This document shows positions 8,030 through 15,555 of a DNA stretch of 64,000 nucleotides, piece after piece. The stretch comes from XN24 sp047921395 (GTDB taxonomy: Bacteria > Pseudomonadota > Gammaproteobacteria > Steroidobacterales > XN24). The stretch is taken from positions 14,273 to 78,272 of the forward strand of contig JBLRWH010000004.1 in the NCBI GenBank assembly GCA_047921395.1. Reading direction: 5' to 3'. A program made the position numbers and the translations under genes. The notes beneath the pieces are model-generated. The model saw only the letters and a list, made by a program, of their open reading frames with translations, was not told the DNA's origin and did no database searches. Within the stretch, counting starts at the first letter, position 1. Every line of letters begins with the position of its first letter.

Positions 8030-9886
8030 ATGAGCAATCCCCTCGCCGACGTCGAAAAATTCCTCGAGGAAACCCCGCCGTTCGATGTCCTCGACCGCGC
8101 CCAGCGGCATCGCGCCGCGGCCTCCATCGAGGCGGTCTACCGGCGCAAGGGCACCGTACTGCTCGAGATGGGCGATCACAACGAGACGCTCTACATCATC
8201 CGCCGCGGCGCGGTCGAGGCCCACGACAAGCACGGCAACCTGATCGATCGCTACGGTGAGGGCGAGAGCTTCGGGCTGCAGTCGCTGCTGACCGGCAAGC
8301 CGGTGCGCTTCCGCATCACGCTGATCGAGGACGGCCTGATCTGGATGATGCCGCAGGAGGCGTTCGACGAGCTGCGGACCCACTCGACGGAATTCGACAC
8401 CTTCTACATCCGCAGCCTCGAGGAACGGCTCATCAACGCCCTGCAGCCGACCGGCGGCAGCACCCCGACGCAGACCCTGTTCATGACGCCGATGGGCGAG
8501 CTCGCAAAGCGTGCGCCGATCGCGGTCACGCCACAGACGACCATCGCCGAGGCGGCAAAGACCATGTCGGACCACGGGATTTCCTCGGTGCTGGTCAACG
8601 AGGACGAGCACCTGCGGGGGATCGTCACGGACCGCGACCTGCGCAACCGCGTGCTCGCGGTCGGCCGCGACCCGGCTGAACCGGTGACCAGCATCATGAC
8701 CGCAGAGACGCTCACGCTGGACGCCGCCAGCCCGGTGCTGTCGGGCATTCTCGCGATGGCGGGCCGCGGTATTCATCACCTTCCCCTGACCCGCGGCGAC
8801 CGGGTCGTAGGGATGGTGACGACGCGCGACCTGATGAGCCTGCAGACCCATCACCCGCTGTATCTCGCGGCCCGGCTGCAGAAAGAGAATTCCGTGGCGG
8901 GCCTCGTGGAAGTCTGCAAGCGCGTGCCCAAGCTGTTCGAGCTGATGCTGGCCTCGGGCATTCGCCCCGAAGAAGTGCCCAGGGTCCTGACGATGATCTC
9001 GGACACGGTGACCCGACGGCTCATTGCGCTGGCGGAGGAGAAGCTGGGGCCGCCGCCGACAGCGTTTGCCTGGCTGGCGTTCGGCTCGCAGGCCCGCGAA
9101 GAACAGAGCCTGAAGACCGACCAGGACAACGGCCTGGTCTATGCGGACGATGCCCCGCCCGGGGCGGACGAATACTTCAGGAAGCTGGCGCACTTCGTCT
9201 GCGACGGCCTCGACGCCTGCGGCTATCCTTACTGCCCGGGCAAGATCATGGCGACCACCGACAGCTGGCGGCAGCCCTTGTCGGGCTGGCTCAGGCACTT
9301 CAAGGACTGGGCGGGGGTTCCGGACCCCGAGGCGGTGCTGCGCGTCAGCATCTTCTTCGACCTGCGCACGGTGTCCGGAGACCGCGCGCTCGGCGCGCGC
9401 CTCAGCCAGGCGCTCCGTGAATGCACCAGCGGCCAGGGCAAGGCGATCTTCCTCTCCGCACTCGCGCGCCAGGCCGCCAGCTACGACGTGCCGCTGGGCT
9501 TCTTCCGGCGCTTCGTGCTGCAGAGCAAGGGCGAACACCGCGAGACGCTGGAGATCAAGGCCGCCGGCCTCATGCCGCTGACCGACCTGGTGCGCGTGCG
9601 CGCCCTGCAGGGCGGCGTCACCGTGCCGGGCACCCAGGAGCGGCTCGCGCGCCTCGTCGATGCCGGCAAGATGAGCCGTCGCGACGCCGACCGGCTCGCC
9701 GGGGCCCAGCGCCTGCTGTCTGGGTTGCGCGTGCGGCTGCACGCCGACCAGGTCCGCAAGGGCGAAACCTCGCACAACCATCTCGACGTGCGCACCATCA
9801 GCCACGCCGAGCGCGCCGCGCTGAAGGACGCGTTCCTCGTCATCCGCGAGGCCCAGAAAGGGCTGGTGCTGGACTTCCCGACGTGA
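8030..9886 (+). CDS. Cyclic-nucleotide-binding / CBS / DUF294 putative nucleotidyltransferase
   Basis: This protein of about 618 residues starts with a cNMP-binding domain (about 10-130, with LYIIRRGAVEAHDKHGN). A CBS pair follows (about 155-275; ISSVLVNEDEHLRGIVTDRDL and IHHLPLTRGDRVVGMVTTRDL). Then come the DUF294 nucleotidyltransferase domain (WLAFGSQAREEQSLKTDQDNG, a GSxxRxE...D..N motif like GlnD/KNTase) and a C-terminal DUF294_C helical domain. Genes of this architecture often neighbour VC_2705 symporters and are thought to regulate them; the substrate is unknown. ATG at 8030 is preferred to an in-frame TTG at 8021. The stop overlaps the GTG of the exonuclease gene. Confidence 0.88.
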   Translation: MSNPLADVEKFLEETPPFDVLDRAQRHRAAASIEAVYRRKGTVLLEMGDHNETLYIIRRGAVEAHDKHGNLIDRYGEGESFGLQSLLTGKPVRFRITLIEDGLIWMMPQEAFDELRTHSTEFDTFYIRSLEERLINALQPTGGSTPTQTLFMTPMGELAKRAPIAVTPQTTIAEAAKTMSDHGISSVLVNEDEHLRGIVTDRDLRNRVLAVGRDPAEPVTSIMTAETLTLDAASPVLSGILAMAGRGIHHLPLTRGDRVVGMVTTRDLMSLQTHHPLYLAARLQKENSVAGLVEVCKRVPKLFELMLASGIRPEEVPRVLTMISDTVTRRLIALAEEKLGPPPTAFAWLAFGSQAREEQSLKTDQDNGLVYADDAPPGADEYFRKLAHFVCDGLDACGYPYCPGKIMATTDSWRQPLSGWLRHFKDWAGVPDPEAVLRVSIFFDLRTVSGDRALGARLSQALRECTSGQGKAIFLSALARQAASYDVPLGFFRRFVLQSKGEHRETLEIKAAGLMPLTDLVRVRALQGGVTVPGTQERLARLVDAGKMSRRDADRLAGAQRLLSGLRVRLHADQVRKGETSHNHLDVRTISHAERAALKDAFLVIREAQKGLVLDFPT

Positions 9887-10569
9887 GGAGCCTCATACAG
9901 CAGTTCCGCCTGGCCATGGCCCGGCGCAATTGCCGCCTGCCGCTGCAGTCGCGCCTGCTCCACCAGCCGCTGCCGTCGCACGGCACGCGCGTCGCCGACC
10001 TCGAGATCATCGCGCTGGACTTCGAAACAACCGGCCTGGACATGGCCAGGGATCACATCATCGCGGCCGGCTGGGTCATGCTGCGCGGCGACCGGATCGT
10101 CATGGCGAGCGCGCGCGAGGTCAGGGTGCGCAACGGCGCCCCGGACGGCGTCGGGCAGAGCGCGGTCATCCACGGCATCATGGACAGCGACCTGGACGAC
10201 GCGGACAGCATCGAGGCCATGCTCGAGCACCTGTTGCCCGAACTCGCGGGACGCGTCATCGTGGCGCACGCGGCGGTCATCGAGCGCGGCTTCCTCGCCA
10301 CCCTGCTCCGCCGCATGGGCGGCGTGCCACTGCCGAACCCCTTCATCGACACCATGACGCTCGAGCGCCACCTGGTCGAGGGCGGCGGCGGCAGCGTGCG
10401 CGAGATGCACGGCGACCTGACGCTCGACGCCTGCCGGGCGCGGCGCAACCTGCCCGACCACCAGCGGCACTCCGCCGGGGCCGACGCCGTGGCCTGCGCC
10501 GAGCTGCTGCTCGCGCAGGTCGACGAACTCGGCGGCGCGGCCCGCGTCAAGCTGCGCGAGCTGCTGTGA
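9883..10569 (+). CDS. DnaQ-like 3'-5' exonuclease (DEDDh family)
   Basis: This 228-residue protein is encoded from a GTG that overlaps the previous stop (GTGA), implying translational coupling. The exonuclease motifs are present: Exo I IALDFETTGLD (about residues 44-54), Exo II around IVAHAAVIERGFL, where the usual HNAxFD is degenerate (HAAVIE, with Glu in place of Asp), and Exo III HSAGADAVACAELL with His and Asp. This is the stand-alone epsilon-like protein found with cNMP/CBS/DUF294 genes, not the replicative DnaQ. It may act on DNA, RNA or nucleotides; the physiological role is unknown. Confidence 0.87.
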   Translation: MRSLIQQFRLAMARRNCRLPLQSRLLHQPLPSHGTRVADLEIIALDFETTGLDMARDHIIAAGWVMLRGDRIVMASAREVRVRNGAPDGVGQSAVIHGIMDSDLDDADSIEAMLEHLLPELAGRVIVAHAAVIERGFLATLLRRMGGVPLPNPFIDTMTLERHLVEGGGGSVREMHGDLTLDACRARRNLPDHQRHSAGADAVACAELLLAQVDELGGAARVKLRELL

Positions 10570-10576
10570 GCGACCC

Positions 10577-12415
10577 TCAGAACATCCCGTAACGCCAGCC
10601 GATCAGGACGGTCAACGCCAGCCACATGATGATCTGCAGCGGCGTGCCGACGCGGAAGAAGTCGCTGAAGCGATAGCCGCCGGCGGACAGCACCATCAGG
10701 TTGGTCTGGTAACCGATCGGTGTCAGGTAGCTCATGTTGGCGCCGAACAGCACCGCCAGGACGAAGGGCTCCGGCGGAACCCCCAGCCGCTGGGCAATGA
10801 ATACGGCCACGGGGGTGCCCAGCACCGCCGCCGCATTGTTGGTGACGATCTCGGTCAGCAGCGCGATGACCAGCATCAGCCCGCCGAGCGCGACAATGGT
10901 CGGCACCGGCGCGGCAGCGACCACGAACAGGTCCGCGATGTATTGCGTGCCGCCAGTGACCGTCAGAGACCGGCCGAGTGCCAGGCTGGTGACGATGACG
11001 ATGATCAGGCGACGGTCCAGCGCGCCCAGGGCATTGCGCCAGGTCAGGCATCCGCTCGTGACCATGGCCAGCACGCCGCAGAGGGCGGCGATGCTGATGG
11101 GCAGGATGCCGACAGCAGCCGCCACGACGACTGCCACGACGATTGTGCTGGCGACCTTTGCCTTGCTCGTATGCGGCAGGTCCATCGATCCATCGACGAC
11201 CAGGACGCTGCCCAGGCGCTTGATGGCCTCGAGCGCAGCAGCCGAACCCTGCACGAGCACGATGTCACCGACACGGAGAAATACTTCTCCGATGTCCGTG
11301 ACTTCAGCGCCGGGCGAACGCGGCCGATGTACTGCAACCGGAAGCAGGCCGTGGTGGGCGAAGAACGGCACGGTCTTAAGGGTGCGGCGCTGCAGGGGTG
11401 ACCCGCGCGTGACGACGATCTCGGCCAACCTCTGGTCTCCGGTCATCGGCGGCCGATCATCGTCACCCGCGACCTGGGTAGCTACCGGGGCGTCAAACAG
11501 CGTCGCGCCGAGCTGCCCCTCGAAGCGCTTCAGCTTTTCAGGGGTGTCTCGGACATGCAGGCGGTCGCCGGGCCTGATCGTCAGCGACGGCAACTTCGCG
11601 ACAAACAAGCCCGGGCCACGCTCGATGGCGCCGAGTCTCATCATGCCCTCGGTGCGCGCGATCAACTGCGGCACCGTCATCCCGGCTGCGACACTGCCGT
11701 CGCCGATATGCAGCACGGCCTCGAAAATCCGCGGCGAAGTATCCGGCATAGGCGGCGTCCGGGCCGGAACAAGCCGCGGCGCGACCTGCCACAAGTAGAC
11801 GATGCCAACCGCCGCGGCCCCGACCGCTATGCCTGTGAAGTGGAACATGCCCATCGGCTCCAGGCCCATGCCCGAGGCCACCTGGACTACCAGCAGGTTA
11901 GTCGAGGTGCCGATCGTCGTGCACATGCCGCCAATGATCGTCGCATACCCGACGGGCATGAGGACCGAGGACGCAGGCGTCCCGGTGCGCAGCGAGACGC
12001 TGATCAGGATCGGCAGCAGCATGGCGACCACCGGCGTGTTGTTCAGGAACATGCTGAGGGTCGCGGCCAGCACCAGTGCCGCCAGCAGCGCCAGCCGCGG
12101 GCTCCAGAGCCACAGCCGCGCCAGGCGGTCCGCTACCGGCTGCAGCGCCCCGGTGACCTCGAGGCCGCGCGTGCAGATCAGCAGCGCCATGATGGTGATC
12201 AGCGCCGAGTTTCCGAAGCCCGCGAGGAAGCCCGCCGTCGTCAGCGTCTGCCCCGTGGCGGAGACGTACGGGAACACCTCGAAGCCGACGACCAGGATAC
12301 CGAGCACGACGAGCGCCGACGTTTCCATCGGGATCCGGTCGCGGCTGAACAGGAACAGCGCTGCGACGGCGAGCAGCATGATGGCTATGCCATGGGGATC
12401 CGGCGGCGGCGGCAT
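10577..12415 (-). CDS. SLC13/DASS-family permease with RCK_C (TrkA-C) domains
   Basis: This 612-residue transporter has an N-terminal membrane half (about residues 10-195), two central cytosolic TrkA-C-like domains (about 210-385, with the GDRLHVRDTPEKLKRF and VGDIVLVQGSAAALEAIKRL segments) and a C-terminal membrane half (about 405-612). Conserved loops include LNNTPVVAMLLPI and TEIVTNNAAAVLGTPVAV, the paired SNT-like helix-hairpin regions of the DASS family. It probably imports sulfate, dicarboxylate or another anion with Na+; the substrate cannot be read from sequence. It is convergent with the exonuclease gene, seven bases apart. Confidence 0.9.
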   Translation of the reverse strand: MPPPPDPHGIAIMLLAVAALFLFSRDRIPMETSALVVLGILVVGFEVFPYVSATGQTLTTAGFLAGFGNSALITIMALLICTRGLEVTGALQPVADRLARLWLWSPRLALLAALVLAATLSMFLNNTPVVAMLLPILISVSLRTGTPASSVLMPVGYATIIGGMCTTIGTSTNLLVVQVASGMGLEPMGMFHFTGIAVGAAAVGIVYLWQVAPRLVPARTPPMPDTSPRIFEAVLHIGDGSVAAGMTVPQLIARTEGMMRLGAIERGPGLFVAKLPSLTIRPGDRLHVRDTPEKLKRFEGQLGATLFDAPVATQVAGDDDRPPMTGDQRLAEIVVTRGSPLQRRTLKTVPFFAHHGLLPVAVHRPRSPGAEVTDIGEVFLRVGDIVLVQGSAAALEAIKRLGSVLVVDGSMDLPHTSKAKVASTIVVAVVVAAAVGILPISIAALCGVLAMVTSGCLTWRNALGALDRRLIIVIVTSLALGRSLTVTGGTQYIADLFVVAAAPVPTIVALGGLMLVIALLTEIVTNNAAAVLGTPVAVFIAQRLGVPPEPFVLAVLFGANMSYLTPIGYQTNLMVLSAGGYRFSDFFRVGTPLQIIMWLALTVLIGWRYGMF

Positions 12416-12512
12416 TGGGCCTCGGCAGTCGTCGGGCGGCTCGCCCAGGGGAGGACACTTCTAGCACGCAGGGGCGGGCGCCAGCAATGTCTGGCCTCGA
12501 CAGGAAGAGTTT

Positions 12513-12549
12513 CGCGCGGAGACGCAGAGAGGCAGAGATGCGCGGAGAA
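12513..12549 (+). repeat. Dispersed repeat family 3, unit 1
   Basis: CGCGCGGAGACGCAGAGAGG continues as CAGAGATGCGCGGAGAA. It is almost identical to 42378-42417, and a diverged inverted unit lies at 12630-12663. It sits in the 264-base gap between the SLC13 start and the end of the ferredoxin oxidoreductase operon; nothing else was seen there. Confidence 0.7.
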
Positions 12550-12629
12550 TTTTGTTTAGGGCTGCCGTTATCGGCGTCATTCCCACTGGGCAGGCAAATG
12601 GACTACCCCGGGCAACCCATATAAACCCC

Positions 12630-12663
12630 CTCTGCGCCTCTGCTTCTCCGCGCCTCTGCGCGC
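12630..12663 (-). repeat. Dispersed repeat family 3, unit 2 (inverted)
   Basis: On the minus strand this reads GCGCGCAGAGGCGCGGAGAA then GCAGAGGCGCAGAG, the same CGCGGAGA/GCAGAG building blocks as unit 1 but in opposite orientation. Units 1 and 2 are about 80 bases apart and could fold together as a long imperfect hairpin. It begins 17 bases after the korB-like stop codon and may serve as that operon's 3' end. Confidence 0.6.
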
Positions 12664-12679
12664 GCCCGCAGGGCGCGCC

Positions 12680-13735
12680 CTAGCGGTAGCGCGCCAACGT
12701 TCGTTCCAGCGTTTCCGCCCCCGGGCAGAGATCCTCGAAGGGCAGCGTCGCCAGCGGCGCGGCCACCGTCTTGTTCAGGCCGTGCATCTCCTCGCGGCCC
12801 GCCTCGAAGTACAGCAGTCCTGTCAGCCACTCGCCGGCCTGCATGCGCTCGTGGATCTTCACGAAGGCGGCGTCGCGGTTCGTCGCGTCGTAGTCGGCCT
12901 CGACCTTGCGCAGCGCCAGGTGGCTGCCGTCGTGCAGCTCGACCTCCATCGCGTCGCCCTGTCCATAGCCGGCGCGGATCTCCTCGGCCGGCGCCACGAA
13001 GTCCGTGTGCACGGCGGGGTGGTAGAACTGGCGGCTGAAGGCATAGCTCTTGGTCGAATCCTCATGATCGTTGAAGGTCACGCAGGGCGACAGCACGTCG
13101 ATCAGCGCGAAGCCCTCGTGCGAAAGGCCGGCCTTGATCAGCGGCACCAGCTGCGCCTTGTCGCCCGAGAAGCTGCGCGCCACGAAGGTCGCACCCGCGG
13201 CCAGCGCCGTCAGCACCGGGTCGATCGGCGGCTGCATGTTGATCTCGCCCTTCTTGGCCTTGCTGCCGAGATCCGCCGAGGCCGAGAACTGGCCCTTGGT
13301 GAGCCCGTACACGCCGTTGTTCTCGATGACGTAGAGCATGCGCACGTTGCGGCGCATGGCGTGGCAGAACTGCCCGAGGCCGATGGAGAGCGAGTCGCCG
13401 TCGCCGGACACGCCGAGATAATGCAGGTTGCGGTTCGCGGCGGCGGCGCCGGTCGCCACCGACGGCATCCTGCCGTGCACGGTGTTGATGCCGTGCGCCT
13501 GGCTCACGAAATACGCAGGCGTCTTGGACGAGCAGCCGATCCCGGACAGCTTCACGAGGCGGTGTGGCGGCAGGGAGAGCTCCCAGCAGGCCTGCACGAT
13601 CGCGGCCGTGACGGAGTCGTGGCCGCACCCCGCGCACAAGGTGGAGAGGGCGCCCTCGTAATCGCGCCGGCTGAGGCCCAGGGCGTTACGGGTCAGGCCG
13701 GCGTGTTCGACCTTCGGCTTGGTGATGTACGTCAT
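12680..13735 (-). CDS. korB: 2-oxoacid:ferredoxin oxidoreductase, beta subunit (TPP-binding)
   Basis: This 351-residue subunit carries the TPP-binding elements: CAGCGHDSVTAAIVQA near the N-terminus, GIGCSSKTPAYF, and GVSGDGDSLSIGLGQF followed by NNGVYGLTKGQFS (the GDGD...N Mg-TPP motif). It converts 2-oxoglutarate or a related 2-oxoacid to the acyl-CoA with reduction of ferredoxin, together with the alpha subunit. The ATG overlaps the alpha stop (ATGA, 13732-13735). The assignment to 2-oxoglutarate rather than pyruvate rests on the two-subunit KorA/KorB-type organisation; the substrate remains inferred. Confidence 0.9.
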   Translation of the reverse strand: MTYITKPKVEHAGLTRNALGLSRRDYEGALSTLCAGCGHDSVTAAIVQACWELSLPPHRLVKLSGIGCSSKTPAYFVSQAHGINTVHGRMPSVATGAAAANRNLHYLGVSGDGDSLSIGLGQFCHAMRRNVRMLYVIENNGVYGLTKGQFSASADLGSKAKKGEINMQPPIDPVLTALAAGATFVARSFSGDKAQLVPLIKAGLSHEGFALIDVLSPCVTFNDHEDSTKSYAFSRQFYHPAVHTDFVAPAEEIRAGYGQGDAMEVELHDGSHLALRKVEADYDATNRDAAFVKIHERMQAGEWLTGLLYFEAGREEMHGLNKTVAAPLATLPFEDLCPGAETLERTLARYR

Positions 13736-15555
13736 GCCGCCGCTCCCTTGCGCAGGCGCTCGCGGATTGCCGTGACCAGCGGCGCCGCCGCCATCGGCAG
13801 GCCGTCGAAGTGGAGGATGGACTCGAGCCGGCGCCCGTCTACGCTGCACTCGTTGATCAGCAGGGTGCGCAGCTGGCCGTCGCGGTTCTGCTCGATGATG
13901 AAGACGCGCTCGTGCTCGTCCAGGAAGGCCTGCACGGCGTCGTTGAAGGGGAACGCGCGGATGCGCAGGTAGTCGCTGTGGACGCCCTCGGCGCGGAGGC
14001 GATCGCGCGCCTCGCCGACGGCGTCGTCGCAGCTGCCGATGGAGATCAGCCCGACGGCCGCCTTCTTGTCCGCGCGCTGCAGCACCGGCGCGGGCACCAG
14101 CGTCGCCGCGGTGGCGAACTTGCGCTTCAGGCGCTCCATGAGCCGCTCGTACTCACCCGCGTCCTCGGTGTAGCCGGCGGCCTCGTTGTGGCCGGAGCCG
14201 CGCGTGAAATAGGCGCCCTTCGGATGCACGCCCGGCAGGCTGCGCCAGGGAATGCCGTCGCCGTCAACGTCGGCGTAGCGGCGGAACTTGTCGATGCACT
14301 CGAGCTCGGCGGCCGACAGCACCTTGCCGCGGTCCGGCACGTAGCTGTCGTCCCAGGCGGGCGCGCGGCACATCCAGTCGTTCATGCCGATGTCGAGATC
14401 GGAGAGCACGAACACCGGGGTCTGCAGGCGCTCGGCGAGGTCGAAGGCCTGCACCGCCATGTCGAAGCACTCCGTGGGATCGGCCGGGAACAGCACCGGG
14501 TGGCGCGTGTCGCCATGCGAGGCATAGGCCGCCAGCAGGATGTCGCCCTGCTGGGTGCGCGTCGGCAGGCCCGTGGAGGGCCCCACGCGCTGCACGTCGA
14601 AGATCACTGCCGGGATCTCGGTGAAGTAACCATAGCCGATGAACTCCGCCATCAGCGAAATCCCCGGGCCGCTGGTGGGCGTGAACGCGCGCGCGCCGGC
14701 CCAGCTGGCGCCCAGCACCATGCCGATGGCCGCCAGCTCGTCCTCGGCCTGCACCACGCAGTAGCGCCGCTCGCGGGTCTCCGGGTGGGCGCGGAAGCGC
14801 GCGCAGAACGAGCGGTAGGCGTCCATCAGCGAGGTCGAAGGCGTGATCGGATACCAGGCGCCGACCGTCGCGCCGGCATAGACGCAGCCGAGCCCCGCCG
14901 TGGTGTTGCCGTCCATCATGACCATCCCGCCGGTCGCGTTCATGGCCTCGACGCGGAACGGCAGCGGGCAGTCGAAGTTCGCCCTGGCATAGTCCCAGCC
15001 CATCATGAAGGCTTTCATGTTGGCTTCGACCAGGCCGGGCCGCTTGCCGAAGGTGTCCTTGGCGAGCTGCTCGACCGCGGCCATGTCGATGTCGAGCAGC
15101 GCCGCGAGCGTGCCGACATAGACCATGTTCTTCATCAGGATGCGGGTGCGCACGCCGTCGAAGGCGTCGTTGCAGAGCTTCGCGAACGGCGCCCCCAGCA
15201 CCGTGATGTCCTCGCGCGACAGCACATGGCTGCGCGGCCAGGTCGAGTCATACAGCAAATATCCGCCAGGCCTGATGTCCGCGAGGTCCTTGGCGTAGGT
15301 CTGCGCGTTCATCGCGACCATCAGGTCGACGCCGCCCGAGCGCGCGCGGTAGCCGTCGCGGCTGACGCGAATCTCGTACCAGGTGGGCAGGCCCTGGATG
15401 TTGGAGGGGAAGTAGTTCTTGCCCGAGACCGGGATGCCCATCCGGAAGAAGCTCTTCATCAGCAGCCCGTTCGCGCTCGCGGAGCCCGTGCCGTTGACGT
15501 TGGCGAGCTTGAGCGTGAAGTCGTTCACGCGCTCCGGCGTTCTGATTCCGGACAT
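13732..15555 (-). CDS. korA: 2-oxoacid:ferredoxin oxidoreductase, fused gamma-alpha subunit
   Basis: This 607-residue protein has the gamma domain at the N-terminus (about 1-190, VNGTGSASANGLLMKSFFRM and RSGGVDLMVAMN) fused to the alpha domain (about 215-600, GNTTAGLGCVYAGATVGAWY then PITPSTSLMDAY and PGISLMAEFIGYGYF). This fusion is usual for two-subunit KorAB enzymes. The ATG at 15555 lies inside the upstream FAD/4Fe-4S gene, a 31-base overlap; the MSGIRTPERVNDFTLKLANV start fits the family. There is no ferredoxin domain in this subunit; iron-sulfur clusters are supplied by the upstream gene product. Confidence 0.9.
   Translation of the reverse strand: MSGIRTPERVNDFTLKLANVNGTGSASANGLLMKSFFRMGIPVSGKNYFPSNIQGLPTWYEIRVSRDGYRARSGGVDLMVAMNAQTYAKDLADIRPGGYLLYDSTWPRSHVLSREDITVLGAPFAKLCNDAFDGVRTRILMKNMVYVGTLAALLDIDMAAVEQLAKDTFGKRPGLVEANMKAFMMGWDYARANFDCPLPFRVEAMNATGGMVMMDGNTTAGLGCVYAGATVGAWYPITPSTSLMDAYRSFCARFRAHPETRERRYCVVQAEDELAAIGMVLGASWAGARAFTPTSGPGISLMAEFIGYGYFTEIPAVIFDVQRVGPSTGLPTRTQQGDILLAAYASHGDTRHPVLFPADPTECFDMAVQAFDLAERLQTPVFVLSDLDIGMNDWMCRAPAWDDSYVPDRGKVLSAAELECIDKFRRYADVDGDGIPWRSLPGVHPKGAYFTRGSGHNEAAGYTEDAGEYERLMERLKRKFATAATLVPAPVLQRADKKAAVGLISIGSCDDAVGEARDRLRAEGVHSDYLRIRAFPFNDAVQAFLDEHERVFIIEQNRDGQLRTLLINECSVDGRRLESILHFDGLPMAAAPLVTAIRERLRKGAAA

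Noticed and set aside
8015..9805. Long minus-strand frames opposite the DUF294 gene and similar frames opposite FadD, GshA, KorA and the EAL protein
   Set aside because: Each lies opposite a gene with recognisable catalytic motifs and shows no motif of its own; high GC makes such stop-free antisense frames common.
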